Assembly (NCBI GenBank): GCA_021186555.1
Contig: JAJKFL010000008.1
Span: forward strand, 11,029,936-11,093,935
Origin: Reticulitermes speratus
Lineage: Eukaryota; Arthropoda; Insecta; Blattodea; Rhinotermitidae
DNA: 64,000 nt
Reading direction: 5' to 3'
The position numbers were made by a program, and so were the translations under genes. Below the pieces are notes generated by a model. The model did not search any database and was not told where the DNA came from. It saw only the letters and a program-made list of their open reading frames with translations. How positions within the stretch are numbered: position 1 is the stretch's first letter; each line of letters starts with the position of its first letter. Positions 20,770-31,740 of the stretch are shown one piece after another.

Positions 20770-20995
20770 CAACCTAACAGGAACATGTCATGCCTGTCAC
20801 TCTGAGGTCAGGCCGTCCCACGGCTTCAACGCGGAGACCCAAATTCAATCCCATGCCAGTCAATGTTGGATTTATGGTAGACACAGTGGCACTGGGAGAG
20901 GTTTTCCTCCGAGTTATTCGGTTTTCCCCGTCAGTATCATCCCACCAACGCTCCATACTCGTTTATTCATCTATCACCGACGCTGTATAATCTCA
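20770..20995 (+). mobile_element. SINE-E, second plus-strand copy
   Basis: Has CAAATTCAATCCCATGCCAG (B-box-like), GGATTTATGGTAGACACAGT, GAGGTTTTCCTCCGAGTTAT, and CATCTATCACCGACGCTGTA near the end, in the same order as 18075-18300. Confidence 0.65.
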
Positions 20996-21004
20996 ACAAA
21001 TGAT

Positions 21005-21655
21005 AGCATCGGTAAATAAAAAATTAAAAATTTTCTGACGCCACGTACAGATATCCCAGGGGCCGACCGTTCCACCGCACTACCCCACACTCCCCTCAAA
21101 TTCGTCTATCCATCCTGTTGGTAGCCAACAACGCGACAAACTTCGCTATAATGACGCCAAGTAAAGAAGTCCCACATGTACGGCATGTTGATGACACTCG
21201 AGGCTTCCCGTTCCCCGTATACTGCCCTACTACCCAACAGCCCCTCTGGTCTCTGTCAACCAGCCCAAAGCGCTTCCTGCTAGGGAAGATATCACTGGCG
21301 GGTATATAGTTTGCGATACTGATAGCGTCGTAACATAAAGCGTACGATAAAAAAAAACAGATATGTTTGCTAGGAGTAGGCAACATGCAGGGCTTTGGAT
21401 GTCAAAGCAGGTTGCGGACCTGTACAGAGCTACAGTAACAACTACGCTTCAAAGCGGTCTTTGAGGTGTCGCTGGCCCTTTACATCGTCTCACTAAATCC
21501 GCAGACCCCCTCCAAAAAAAGTATCACAACCTGCCGACCGCCTAAAGCAAAACTGGGGGTAAAAATTTCGAATTAAACAAAAGGGATCGACATCTGAAAA
21601 AATCACCAAGTCGACCTAAAAATTAATTACAAAAAGTGAGATTTTCGTACCAGTA
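21005..21655. other. unassigned stretch
   Basis: No gene or family recognised. Overlapping frames on both strands at 21096-21386 look like chance. Confidence 0.3.
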
Positions 21656-21660
21656 ACGAA

Positions 21661-22188
21661 AAAGACAGGCGATGTACGTATAACGTAAAACTAAGGCGCG
21701 TTCGCGTAACCATTGTTGCCGTGGAAAAGCAATAAGTATTACATACTCTGAGTGTGTGTCTGTAGCCTTAGTTATCCAGCATGCAAAGCGCACGCGCCGT
21801 ATTATATTGCCATCTGTGGCCTGTCCGGCTCTACCATATTTTTCCACATTATCTCATAAATGGCACCATTTTCGTGGAAATAGTTATTGAACATAAAATG
21901 TGTGTTCTGATTTTCTCTACAAATGTTCTCCAAACTATGTCATTCTAAGAAGAATTCAGCGACATATTGTCATAAATGTACATAGGTCTTCATGTAAAGT
22001 ACCCGTTATTCTTGCCAGATTTTAATGAAACTTGGTTTTCCTACACAGATTTTCGAAAAATACTCAAACATCAAATTTCACGAAAATCCGTCCAGTGGGA
22101 TCCGAGTTGTTCAAAGCGGACGGACGGACGGACAGACAGAAATGACGAAGCTAATACTCGCTTTTCATAATTTTTCAAACGCGCCTAA
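21661..22188 (+). repeat. R480 interspersed repeat, copy 2
   Basis: The longest copy. It starts CAGGCGATGTACGTATAACG, followed by AAGGCGCGTTCGCGTAACCA, and ends TCAAACGCGCCTAA. The GGCGCGTTCGCG near the left and its inverse near the right form imperfect inverted terminal motifs. Its interior matches copy 1 with few gaps, including the GGACGGACGGACGGACAGAC run. Confidence 0.85.
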
Positions 22189-22199
22189 TAAAACCTCAG

Positions 22200-23720
22200 A
22201 TTAGGAAAAACCTGAACGAAAAAAACTTCATGTTCTGCTGAGCAGAATTTACACCACTCGAAGGCCCCTGGGCACACTCGCGGGCCTCTGGTTCGGAAAC
22301 GGTTATATAAATATTCCAGATAAAAATATTCATTGCATTGCGTTTCTTTTTACTTCCAAATATCCATGCCTCGCGAACCCCTACGCTTCATAATCACTGC
22401 TTCTAAAAATAACGAACTTTGAACTGATATTGAGGGGATTAACACTGGACAGTCCCACGTGCGTTATCAGGCCATATCATCGGGGCGGTAATCCAATAAC
22501 ATCATGGCTTTCTTGTCCGAAATGACGTTTCCCTCTGTCCGGCCTCATTTCAGCTCTGATGAGACGAAGCCGTTTTGATAACCTGAGTGTGTTCGCCGTT
22601 TTCCCTCTCTACTAAAGAACATCCGAACAGTAAACCGATATAGCACACAGCTACTCATGTCCCCAGCTCACCCGACACTATAGAGTATAACCTCTGTGTT
22701 CAAAACAACGTCGTTAAATAACCTAACAATCATCGTGTCAACATTTATCCAAACATAAAGCCTAGTTAATTGGGGATTACGGAACACGCAATTTGCACAG
22801 AGACAACATAAAACAACTTTGGAACATTTGTAAACACATCAGGCGTTTATAACTGAACACTGGATAAACTTCATAACAAAACTATCAATACTGACTGGAA
22901 ATGTGGAAAATTACATTGGGAGTCTTTTTTTTTATTTTGAAGGCTCACTGTAAACCTAAAATATTATTCACAAATTTCGCCTCAACAAATAACACTACAC
23001 ACTCTTTTGTTTTTGTCCCCCCCCCCCCCCAATTTTGCTCGAGGGCCACACGCATTTGTTTCAAGCGTAGCTGACCTCCCTGATTTACGCCTACATTAAC
23101 ACCACACAAACCCAATAAATCGGTCCGTGTCACCATTATTTCCTACCAATAATCCGCATTCCATATTCGCACCTATATTGTGTTATCACAGACCTTATGC
23201 ACAGGGGGAAACGGCAGCCATAAACACCATCATATTGTCATTTGTATTCGATTTCTGAAATATAACTGTTTACCTAAAAACCAACAATGTGTCAGCAGAA
23301 AATGGGGTGTGCAAAACAAAGCCCGCCCCTGGACTTAAATCGACACTTCAAATATTTGCTTAGCCCATTTTACACAACAGAACTTGCAGAAACCTGGGCA
23401 GACATTACGTCAAGGTAAAGGTAGCCTACGTTAACAATACAGGCACACAATATTGGACGGCCACCCACAGTCGGCTGTCACGAGACTGCTTATTCAGTAC
23501 AGTGCCGTCGCATTTTTTGCAAGGGATGCGTTCCTAAAGAGCTCGTGAAATTCGAGACTAATTTTCCCATAGGAATAAACGTAAAGTAGGGGAGATGCGT
23601 TCTCGGAGCGCATAAATCTACAACCAATGTGGTGTAATTTTGTTTTTAAACATACTTTTTCAGCAGAATATAAACAAATACATAAACAATAAAAGTTAAT
23701 GACTTTATTAATTAATTTAG
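22200..23720. other. unassigned stretch
   Basis: About 1.5 kb with no gene or family recognised. A C run lies at 23019-23030. It may be ordinary intron or old repeat DNA. Confidence 0.35.
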
Positions 23721-23740
23721 TACACCGCCTCAAAAAACTG

Positions 23741-24034
23741 GGGGCACGCGGTGGCGCAGTTGGTTGAGGCAATGCTCTACAAGCCGGAAGGTCGCGGGTT
23801 CGATTCCCGATGGTGTCACTGGAATTTTTCATTGACATAATCGTTTCTGTCGCACTATGGCCCTGGGGTCGACTCAGCCTCTAACAGAAATGAGTACCAG
23901 CAATCTTTCCTGGGGGGTAAAGGTTACCACCTTCATGTGCCGATTGTCTAGAAATCTGGGAGCCTCAACCTCCTGGAACCCTAAGGGCCTGTCCAGGCCT
24001 GTAATGGGATTGTTTTACCTATTACCTTTACCTT
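23741..24034 (+). mobile_element. SINE-B, full length, 14-bp target duplication
   Basis: Reference copy for SINE-B. The tRNA-like head GGTGGCGCAGTTGGTTGAGG (A-box region) is followed by B box GCGGGTTCGATTCCCG (about 23793-23808). The body has TTTTTCATTGACATAATCG, GGGGTCGACTCAGCCTCTAA and ACCTCCTGGAACCCTAAGGG, with a TTACCT-repeat tail. GCCTCAAAAAACTG is duplicated exactly at 23727-23740 and 24035-24048. The head would fold like a tRNA only in part, and this is not a tRNA gene. Confidence 0.92.
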
Positions 24035-24049
24035 GCCTCAAAAAACTGA

Positions 24050-24820
24050 AAGAACCATCACATCCGGAGGACCTTAAAGGAACAGGACAAACAACAGGCT
24101 GCTAATTAGGACGTGCTATCTCCACCCCCACGATGTTGAAGGCTGTTCTGACAAACTTCTTTTTTTTTTATTTTTCATTCGCATTATTCCAAATTTTCCG
24201 CAGAAAGTGGGACTGTCTCAATACTTTTTTTATATCGCGCTTCTTCAAACTCACATACTCTAATTAAACTCGCATACAATGCGACTGCACTGTACATACG
24301 ACTGTACGTACATCTGTACTGAACTGCAACATCTTTCCACTGTAGCTATTTACATTGCCGCGCTTAATGGTTTCCTAGAAAAGGCACTGCAATCAGGAAT
24401 TCAACACAGAGATGTGCGCCCGCCCCAGGACCACATGATGCTAATATTACCAACCGACTACGGGGGTGTTTTAACTGCAAGAGAGCCATTATTCCATTTA
24501 AACGTCTTAGCAAATGATGTATTTCCTTTTCAGTACGCCTACAAACACTACATACTTCATTCAATATACCGAGGCCATACAAAGAAGTCCGAAGGATGCT
24601 GGGGGATGACGGCGCTCAAAAGCTTCCCCTATTCTGCCTAGTGTTGTATTCCCCTCCAGCTTCATGAAGACCACTTCAACCAGCCCAAAAAGCTTGATTC
24701 TAGTAAATGTTATCAAGTGATTATCACGTGGTTACATTACCAACGTTCATATGAACAGAATGGCCGGATGACTGGAACGGATTATTGGGAAGTATGCTGA
24801 AGGGGGAATAGTAATAGTAC
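24050..24820. other. unassigned stretch
   Basis: Includes a 120-codon frame (24279-24641) with no known motif. A shadow frame on the other strand (24364-24582) contains HHLLRRLNGIMALL but nothing conclusive. Confidence 0.3.
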
Positions 24821-24830
24821 AGGGGGCAGA

Positions 24831-25262
24831 GGCGTAGTTGGGGGGGGGGGGGGGGGCAGTGGTGCTGCTGCCCCTGGTGGCAGAGGCTAAGGGGCGACAA
24901 AATGAATATTTTTAATAAAAGACACGGATTTTCTGCGCTCGTGACGTTTTAAATTATTGAGCCAAAGGTAAAAGGTAAAGTTCTCCCTATAACAGGCCAC
25001 GAAAGCCCAGAGGGGGAGTAGAGGTATAGCTCTACTCTTTCTTTAACGTCGGCACTAGATGAGGGTGGGTGGTCAACACCACGCCCCGGCCGCTTTACCC
25101 CCGGGAAAGAGACCCGGTACCCATTGTATAGGAGGCTAAATTATTGAGCGAAATAAAAGTAAACTCAATAAATAATTAATTTTTTTTTAATTCTATAACT
25201 TCCGTTAAGGGCGGCCATTGTGATTACTTGTCCCGGGCGTCAAACAGCCTAGCTGCGCAATG
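24831..25262. mobile_element. possible hAT-like MITE split by a SINE
   Basis: The left end reads CAGAGGCGTAGTTGGGGG, a CAGNGGCG-type start common in hAT elements. A diverged inverse (GCCTAGCTGCGCAATG) lies at about 25247-25262. The interior is AT-rich and is interrupted by the SINE at 24963-25136. The 8-bp flanks do not match exactly, so the ends are tentative. Confidence 0.35.
24963..25136 (-). mobile_element. SINE-C, 5'-truncated, 13-bp target duplication
   Basis: TAAATTATTGAGC occurs at 24950-24962 and 25137-25149. The insert is minus-strand SINE-C: AAAGGTAAAAGGTAAAG (tail), TAGAGGTATAGCTCTACTC, GGTCAACACCACGCCCCGGC, and CCGGGAAAGAGACCCGGTAC. It stops before the tRNA head. Confidence 0.9.
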
Positions 25263-25264
25263 AC

Positions 25265-26010
25265 ACAGTGTATATGGGACTACTTTGCATAGCCTCCTTA
25301 CAGCACCAGGTATCAAAATGACGTCACCAAAAGAGAGGTCACAGAGTGCAGACAAAACATCAAGAAGCTCCGATTCGCCTTAAGACCCGGGTTTAGTACC
25401 AGATGAGACCGGGGTTCGTGAGAGGCTCATTCTAGTTTCTTCCAGGGCATCTAGAGAAGACATGCAGCATATAGAGGCCGAACACGATGGTTTATTTGTG
25501 CATTTCATGACGAACTCTACAGCTACAGGCTCAATGCAGGTCTAAATGTTAATTTTTTACCCCCCAATTCTCAGTAATACGTGACGGTGGATGGGCAGGA
25601 ACACGTGGGTAGATGAAAACAGTGGCGGATTTAGACTTCATGACAAGAAACAAAAATTATTGGTTGGTTGCCAGAAAAGTTGCGCTTATCAGAACTCAGC
25701 TCACATACAAGTAAAAAAGAAAACGTATTTTACATAAGAGAAACAAACCTAGAAGATGTGTGTAAACACTAAATAGGACAATTACAGAAATGCCGAGCTT
25801 GCAAAAACAACACTCAACAGCATGTGCAGAAAATATGCAACACCGTTGTTACCGCTACAACTATGACCTTGCGTCACAGCGAAGTAAAAGCATTCGTTTC
25901 TTTTTCGTTTCCCCAAACCGCACGTTCTGCTTTCACACAGTGTCGTTTACTTTAAAAGGAGAATACTGAAGCCTTCTTGCCTGTTAGGAGAGTGGAAACT
26001 GGTAAAAGGT
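25265..26010. other. unassigned stretch
   Basis: CAGTGGCGGATTTAGACTTC at 25621 looks like an isolated hAT-type end, with no partner found. Nothing else is recognised. Confidence 0.3.
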
Positions 26011-26012
26011 TA

Positions 26013-26070
26013 ACGACGTTTCGAAAGATAGTAGTGCCTTCATTATCAGGGTCAAGGAGTCCAAGACGAT
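26013..26070 (-). ncRNA. hammerhead-like motif, altered core
   Basis: The minus strand reads CCCTGATAATGAAGGCACTA then CTATCTTTCGAAACGTCG. The core is CTGATAA (G8 changed to A), with a stem II of GAAGG with CTTTC and a palindromic ACGT as stem III. A related copy is at 49850-49905. The core change argues against activity. Confidence 0.3.
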
Positions 26071-26074
26071 ACTT

Positions 26075-26680
26075 GAAAGTTGAAGGCATTACGTTCCCTT
26101 TTAACTACTGTGCAGTCGGCAAGGCATAACAACACAAAAGACTGGAATTTTCAACAACACCGCTGTGAGAACCTGAAATCTCGCGAAGTAATTTCTCACC
26201 AGTGATGAATCGTGCTGCACACAATAACTTTAAAATCACAACATAATAAAGAGCACTTCCGTTACAAGTAAGAACTGAGAAATATAAGTGCATATTTATG
26301 TCTTGTTACGACAGTGAAAATACAGCGTAAGCCTTGTTTCATGCCCGTTTGTTTTACGCCTTTTTACCTTAACGCCCGTTGCCAATATACACTTCTTAAT
26401 TTGCGCTCTCTCATTTTCGGTGTAACGTCCTTTGGCTGGCTTCGTTCTGTTGCGATAACCCCTTATTTCTGATGGGAATATCATTCTCGAGTTACGCTTT
26501 TTTTTATTTACGTCCAGTTTTCCAGTAACACAACTAGGGCGTAAAACAAGGCCTTGGTGGTACACATATTCTTTGTGGAATAGCCAGTGAATCGGAAACT
26601 ACTCGTATATAACGTTGAATTAATAGGGTGATCACGAATGAAGAAAACGAAAAGGATCTTGTAAGGAAGCGGTCGTGACC
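26075..26680. other. unassigned stretch
   Basis: No gene or known family recognised. Minus-strand frames at 26105-26565 lack known motifs. Confidence 0.3.
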
Positions 26681-26685
26681 GATCG

Positions 26686-26785
26686 TGGCACTGCCCCTGC
26701 TTTGGCCTAGAGCAACTCAAAAAGGCCACAAAAGGCCTCAGGATAGTCGGCATTGTGGCAAAGATTCGAAACTGACACCTCCCCG
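26686..26785 (-). mobile_element. SINE-F fragment
   Basis: GGAAGCGGTCGTGACCGATC begins the block. It ends GGCATTGTGGCAAAGATTCG, with a B-box-like region when read on the minus strand. It resembles 55560-55755 and 43490-43640 (inverted). Confidence 0.45.
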
Positions 26786-26789
26786 ACAT

Positions 26790-27180
26790 GGCAATTTCAA
26801 GTTACATAATTCTAAAAAAAGAAATTAACGAATAAACGCGCCCCCAATTTGTCCTTGCGGGACTGAAAGTGAAATGATAAGAACGTGGCAGAAGAATACT
26901 GCTGGGCGATAACACAGGCGGCGGGGCGGTCCATGCTGCGGCCGATCAGGTTCCATTGTGCTGGAGTTTGTATTTCAACTGGACCCCACTGTATATACAT
27001 ATGCAGTTGACCGTATGTACGCTGAATTACGACTGCCGCCGGGCCTCCCGTAACGTAACAACTGCGTAAGTAGTGGGCGTGTCTACAGGGGCGGACCGAT
27101 CACTCGCCCAAGCAGCCCTACACTTGTCCATAAATACGGTCCACAAATCTGCGAAACGGGGGAACCTGTGAAGCAATGAC
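26790..27180. other. unassigned stretch
   Basis: Nothing recognised. Confidence 0.3.
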
Positions 27181-27181
27181 C

Positions 27182-27400
27182 TCCAGCGCCATAAAGGTAA
27201 AGGTAAATGTGTCTCTGACACTACATAAAGGCACATGGCAAGTTTCACGCCTCAGCCGCTATCGGAGAGAACCCGCGGTACCAATCGATAGAACGCGGGG
27301 GGAGGGAATTGGGAGGTGGACCTCCACGCAGATCAGGACGTCTCTGTAGGTCAGAAAAATATCTTGCCTCTGCGGGAACCGAACCCTGGATCATAGACCA
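27182..27400 (-). mobile_element. SINE-C, diverged copy
   Basis: The tail AAAGGTAAAGGTAAA is on the left. Then come CACGCCTCAGCCGCTATCGG, CCGCGGTACC, and the B-box complement CGGGAACCGAACCCTGG on the right. The head faces the plus-strand SINE-C that starts near 27450. Confidence 0.5.
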
Positions 27401-27415
27401 TTATTATCGTTACTG

Positions 27416-27437
27416 TTACTACTACTACTACTACCAC
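27416..27437 (+). repeat. ACT microsatellite
   Basis: Seven consecutive ACT-type triplets between two head-to-head SINE-C copies. Confidence 0.8.
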
Positions 27438-27449
27438 TAGCATAATCAG

Positions 27450-27645
27450 CATAACGACTAGGCTACGAGCTGGAATGGCCTGAGGTCGAATCCCGGTTGC
27501 AGGCTTCATCTCCAAACACGTCCAGACCGGCTCTGGGGCCCATCCATCCTCTATTTCAATGGGTACCGGAAGTCCTTCCCGGAGCTAGAGCGGCCGAAGA
27601 GTGACACTGACCACTAACCTCCATCTATAGCCTTACGGAGCTGTG
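27450..27645 (+). mobile_element. SINE-C, diverged copy
   Basis: Starts in the tRNA-like part (ACGACTAGGCTACGAGCTGG) with B box GAGGTCGAATCCCGGT. The body has CCAGACCGGCTCTGGGGCCC and GGGTACCGGAAGTCCTTCCC, then AGCGGCC. The tail is lost in unassigned DNA. Confidence 0.55.
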
Positions 27646-27649
27646 TATG

Positions 27650-28385
27650 AAGCTCCCACACGGCTCATCACAGACAGCTGCAATACCGACTTACTGCTTT
27701 AAATCCACTGTCTGCTGGGTTGCTAACGTGCGATCATTAGTCCCACGCCAAAACCACAACCAGTGCTGTCCCCTCTCCAACCGATCCCTAGAACTGCTTC
27801 TTACCAAACGAGCCAGACGATTGCTTGGCCAAATTAATGCTGATTATAAAGTAAAGGGAGACCAGGCCACCATTAATTGAGAAATTGGAGTGCTTAAGTG
27901 TACAAACATTTGGTTAAAGTTTACAGTAAATTCATAGCCAAAGGGTGGCTCTGTCGTGCAGTCCCAATTAGTATACATTTGCCTACGGTGTTTCAATAAT
28001 TTGTAAGCTGACGGTGCGTAATTACTGGCTCGACACGGCGTATACTTGCCAAATACCTCAAGACAACTGGGCACTAGCGAGAACTTGTACAGAGGAGGAT
28101 AACATTCAAATGGATTATGAACATACAAGACGTACAAATGTGGTCTGCTTAATCTGAGATTTGGGGTTCTCACGCAATCACTATGAAGACTACCGTTTTG
28201 TGGGATGTGACGCCGTGTAGTTTCGTAGACAGACATCAGCTTTTCGAAGAAACTTGTTGCTCATTTCTTATACCATGAAGATGGAGGCAGACAATTTCTC
28301 CGAAACATTTATAGCAGTCCATCAAACTACAGGGCCACTATTTTCAATCTATACAAACACATAATTTCCCTGCTCCTTGTTTTAT
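27650..28385. other. unassigned stretch with a degenerate hammerhead-like trace
   Basis: CATGAAGATGGAGGCAG, a spacer, then TTTCTCCGAAACAT (28274-28307) copies the core-hairpin-GAAAC order with stem II GGAG/CTCC, but C3 is A and stem I is not complementary. Nothing else is recognised. Confidence 0.35.
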
Positions 28386-28390
28386 TATTG

Positions 28391-28437
28391 TCTTACGACA
28401 TGTTTCGGCCGTACAAGGCAGCCGTCATCAAGTAAGA
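28391..28437 (-). ncRNA. hammerhead-ribozyme-like motif, perfect stem I
   Basis: On the minus strand, stem I TCTTAC (28437-28432) pairs perfectly with GTAAGA (28396-28391). Between them are TTGATGA (core with C3 replaced by T), one unpaired C, stem II GGCTG with CGGCC, GAAAC, the palindrome ACATGT and a C at the cleavage position. An upstream ACTGTAAAAGGGGAGG block is shared with the locus at 15296. The T at position 3 may weaken or abolish cleavage. Confidence 0.45.
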
Positions 28438-28639
28438 ATACCACAACTATAAAGCAATGCAAGTGTTAAGGCGGAGACCTCCCCTTTTACAGTGAAATGG
28501 AAAATTATTTCCGTAACTATAAGGTTACAAAAGTGTATAAAGACTGTAAAACAGACTACAGGGTGCCACATCAAATAATCGGTAATATTTATGACAATGT
28601 GGCTCATGGTATGGTCCAATGACGGGTCCAACGATGGCT

Positions 28640-28852
28640 AACCTTGGCGCTTGTGGGGGTGGGTGGTCAACGCCACGCCCCGGCCGCTTTACCCAGTGGA
28701 AAGAGACCCGGTACCCATTCTACAGGAGGCTGGGTGGGCCGCAGTGTCGGCTTGGATGGGTGTGGCAAATCTCGCCCCCACCGAAATTCGATCCTCGGAC
28801 CGTCCAGCCCCTAGCCAGTCGCCATACTGACTACGCCATCCCGGCTCTTTAA
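28640..28852 (-). mobile_element. SINE-C
   Basis: GGTCAACGCCACGCCCCGGC, GAAAGAGACCCGGTACCCAT, GGCTGGGTGGGCC, the B-box complement AATTCGATCCTCGG and the A-box complement CCAGTCGCCATACTGACTAC are all in order. The 3' tail at the left edge is short or lost. Confidence 0.65.
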
Positions 28853-28934
28853 GGTAAGAACTTAATGTTGATACATTCTTAGATTAACGCATTATAAACA
28901 CCAGCTGCTTTAACATCAAGAAATTCTACATTTC

Positions 28935-29058
28935 TGGAGGAATATGGGCGTAGAAAGATGGAGATCAAGAGCTTTAAACAGAAGAGAAGGGCATCTGTCG
29001 TGAGGGAAGCCAAGGGCAAACTTAAAGGGCTGTAATGCTGAAGAAGAAGAAGAAGAAT
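28935..29058 (+). pseudogene. non-LTR retrotransposon C-terminus with GAA tail
   Basis: The plus strand reads GVERWRSRALNRREG, then after a frame change VVREAKGKLKGL and a stop, followed by a GAAGAAGAAGAAGAA tail. It ends like the element at 32148-32616 (…VIKEAKVRIGL, stop, GAA tail), so both belong to one broad group that ends in short microsatellite tails. It is 5'-truncated, with only ~125 bp left. Confidence 0.55.
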
Positions 29059-29059
29059 C

Positions 29060-29560
29060 TGATGATGACGATGATCTGAATTTTGCCCACATACTGCATT
29101 TAAACCTATCCGTTTCACAGCCAGCACTTCTCTTGCTACGTAGCATCAACGGACCAGTCTTCTTGGTGGACAAGCAGTGTGTTTCCATGTACGTTAGGAA
29201 CAAAATTTTTACATTGTATATCAATTTTATACCTGAAAGGGTTGAACCAAGTATGTAATAGCATTTTAACAGTTGCACTAGTAGCAATAGCTTACTGATG
29301 TGTGATCGTCTGACGACGGATGCAGCCTGAGACACGCCATCACGACGAAGGTCACCTCAGAGAAAGTTCAACTTACCTGTAACAAAGCAAACAAAACATC
29401 AGTCATGAAGTACACAAAACAGTCTCGCAGATGGGGCGTCAAGACAGGGGTGTGCAAAACATCGTCAGAGAAAGCAAGCAGTTCTGCGAACACCTGAAAG
29501 CCTACCTTCCTAACGAACAGATTTCTAGTCCTACGTGTCTACAGGTAATTTTGTTGTTGT
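29060..29560. other. unassigned stretch
   Basis: A short GATGATGACGATGATCTGAA run follows the GAA tail. Nothing else is recognised. Confidence 0.3.
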
Positions 29561-29563
29561 GTA

Positions 29564-29801
29564 ATTGAACACTTTAAGGGTCAGTGCTCATTTGATGTAC
29601 CATCAGATTTAACAGTCAAATGTCCTACGATCGTACCACAGAGTGTACTTCTGTGATCTTTATCTCAGAACAAACAGCGATTATTTCCCTACACAGCATT
29701 AACTGACTGGGTTTTATAACTGAGACGAAGCGTGTTTACTGCGCGGTAGGGACAGGATCATTAAATATAATTCAGGTTAATTTTCATCTTTAAAAGGTTA
29801 A
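29564..29801 (+). mobile_element. piggyBac-like MITE
   Basis: Plus-oriented copy with ends TGAACACTTTAAGGG and CTTTAAAAGGTTAA. The interior holds TTTATCTCAGAACAAACAGC, CACAGCATTAACTGACTGGG and GTGTTTACTGCGCGGTA. The same interior, inverted, is the 114-bp unit of the array at 37408-38656. Confidence 0.7.
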
Positions 29802-29804
29802 TTT

Positions 29805-30100
29805 TTGTAAGCAACTCAGATCTTAACCACAGATTTTGTATAAGTTAACAATTGTTGGATATAATTCAAAGTATCATATCGTTGTCACAGTCGTAACTCA
29901 TTGCTGACAAAAATTTCGCACGTACTGTACATGTTCGTACTAAATTTCACACGCCTAACTCCAATGGTTCATTAGCCATCACCACACAACCGGAAGCTAA
30001 TTTTCGCGCGACAACTATCTTGCTATATTATTGAGAACTAATTGTCTTCTGGATCTATTAGGTCGGTCTAAGAGACCCATCTGAGTAGGTGTCTCCCCTC
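29805..30100. other. unassigned stretch with possible R480 fragment
   Basis: AATTTCACACGCCTAACTCC and CGGAAGCTAATTTTCGCGCG (29943-30012) vaguely recall R480. Nothing firm. Confidence 0.25.
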
Positions 30101-30103
30101 CCT

Positions 30104-30146
30104 TCACCTGAAGACGGAAGAAAAACCAGCTTCCGAAACGTCGTGA
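30104..30146 (+). ncRNA. hammerhead-ribozyme-like motif, intact core
   Basis: Core CTGAAGA (30108-30114), one unpaired C, stem II GGAAG (30116-30120) with CTTCC (30130-30134), and GAAA (30135-30138). Palindromic ACGT follows, with C at the cleavage position. Stem I TCAC (30104-30107) pairs with GTGA (30143-30146). Every named core base fits CUGANGA...GAAA. The four-base stem III has no loop, so only a dimer could form it. Confidence 0.5.
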
Positions 30147-30149
30147 TTT

Positions 30150-31505
30150 TATATTTTTATATTTTATCCGGACGATGGACAAAGTCCAGAAGATAATTAG
30201 TTCTCATTGTTATACACCATCGTCAGAACCTTTTAGAATTTACTTGTTACATTACCTTACAAAAACGTTATTTCAAAATAAAATAGTTGCATATATTACC
30301 AAGATCTAATTCAACAGACCCTGCATCATTGCAGGATCTAAAATTAAGTCCCGTTATTGTCGTTTCCCCATCAGAATTTCTTGCATCTGCCACGTAGAAA
30401 ATTAAAAGCTCAGTGCTGAGATATCCTCGAATGTCACAACGTTCATACAAAGTTCAAAATTTGAGATGGGGACACAGACAGCACGGTCAGACCTAATTCT
30501 GTCCTCTCTCTCTTCTCTCTCTCTCCCCCCCCCCCCCCCCCCCCCAAAGAAAAAACAGGCTAATAATAATTCCTATGTATTATCAGTTTTTACCTTACCA
30601 TACACAGGACAAATAAATTATAATTCACAGTCATTGTACAAAGCGCAATTCCGTATTTTAATGGAAATATAGATGGAGATTACGAAACGAAGCCTCTGTA
30701 TTGCATTGTATATTAATGAATGAATATCGCAATTACTTCCGCTGGACGGTATGAGAGTTATACAAATTTCATGCAGTGACACCCAATATATGACCAGACA
30801 CAATATCAGCCCAAACCATCATACATTTTACCGTCTGCAATGCATAACACAAATAAAGTAATGCAATAAGGAAATGAAACACAAAACACGATTACTATTT
30901 TAACAGAAGAGCGACTGAAGTGTAAAAAAGAGATTTTCTCTCGTGAATTCGATGCGAATGAAGAAATGTCCAACAAATTAATTCCACTGGACAAGGCACA
31001 AATAAAATATCGCCGAAATCGGGCAAGAGATTCCATAGATATTGAGAGACACTCTTAAGAGATGTCTCTGCCTATACTATAAGCGTACGTGAAGTGTTTA
31101 TACTTCCTTGTTATTCTCTCTGATCGATCAAGCGCTTCACCTGTCATGCTACCATGAATACAGCAGAGAAGTGAGTAACACGTGTGCAGACACTCTGCAA
31201 CTGACTGACACGTGTACAGACTCTGCAACTGACTGAAAGACAGACAAATAACGAAGGTTGTTATTTGTCTGCTTCACACACTTCTTCACAAGTAAATGCA
31301 TAAGTATTTACAGTTCAAACGAAAATAAACCTGCAGATACAATGAGATGTGGTAGTAAAGACAGCACCTGTTAACCTGCGCTGCGTACAGTTTATGAGAA
31401 TGGACAGAGAAGAGTGCGTGCAGAAAGAAAGGTGTTTAGTGTATACAAATGCGCTGGGAAATGGTAGTATAAATGAGACGTGTTTACTTGCTCATTACGT
31501 AAACT
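30150..31505. other. unassigned stretch
   Basis: A C run lies at 30523-30545 after a CT-rich block. Two imperfect ~27-bp tandem units (ACACGTGT-CAGAC-TCTGCAACTGACTG) lie at 31170-31236. A hairpin, CAGACAAATAAC with GTTATTTGTCTG, is at 31243-31270. No gene recognised. Confidence 0.4.
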
Positions 31506-31632
31506 GATATTAAGAGAGAACTTACTTTATTCTATAATCACCGTGCATTTTTCACAATTATTGTTAAATCACCAACTGAATGCATTATTTATTTTAAAAA
31601 ACACTATATGGTTCCTTAAAATATTTTGGTAA

Positions 31633-31681
31633 ACACCCTACATATGTTTCGGCTTCCTCATGAAGCCATCCTCAGGGGTGT
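31633..31681 (-). ncRNA. hammerhead-ribozyme-like motif, most complete copy
   Basis: Minus strand: stem I ACACCC with GGGTGT (six pairs), core CTGAGGA (31675-31669), one unpaired T, stem II GGCTTC with GAAGCC (six pairs, loop ATGAG), GAAA, palindromic ACATATGT as stem III, and A at the cleavage position. All core bases fit CUGANGA...GAAA. The extra T before stem II is the only departure. The palindrome would give eight pairs in a dimer. Confidence 0.6.
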
Positions 31682-31740
31682 AAAAAACTTGCTTGTATAA
31701 AAACAATGTATAGACGTGTTTTATACAAGCAAGTTTTTTG

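Noticed and set aside
23742-23815. Possible tRNA gene
   Set aside because: A- and B-box-like sequences are present, but the stretch is the head of SINE-B, repeated elsewhere with the same downstream body and flanked by a SINE target duplication.
28274-28320. Further hammerhead-like copy
   Set aside because: Keeps stem II and GAAAC, but the first core base is A and stem I does not pair; recorded only as a degenerate trace.
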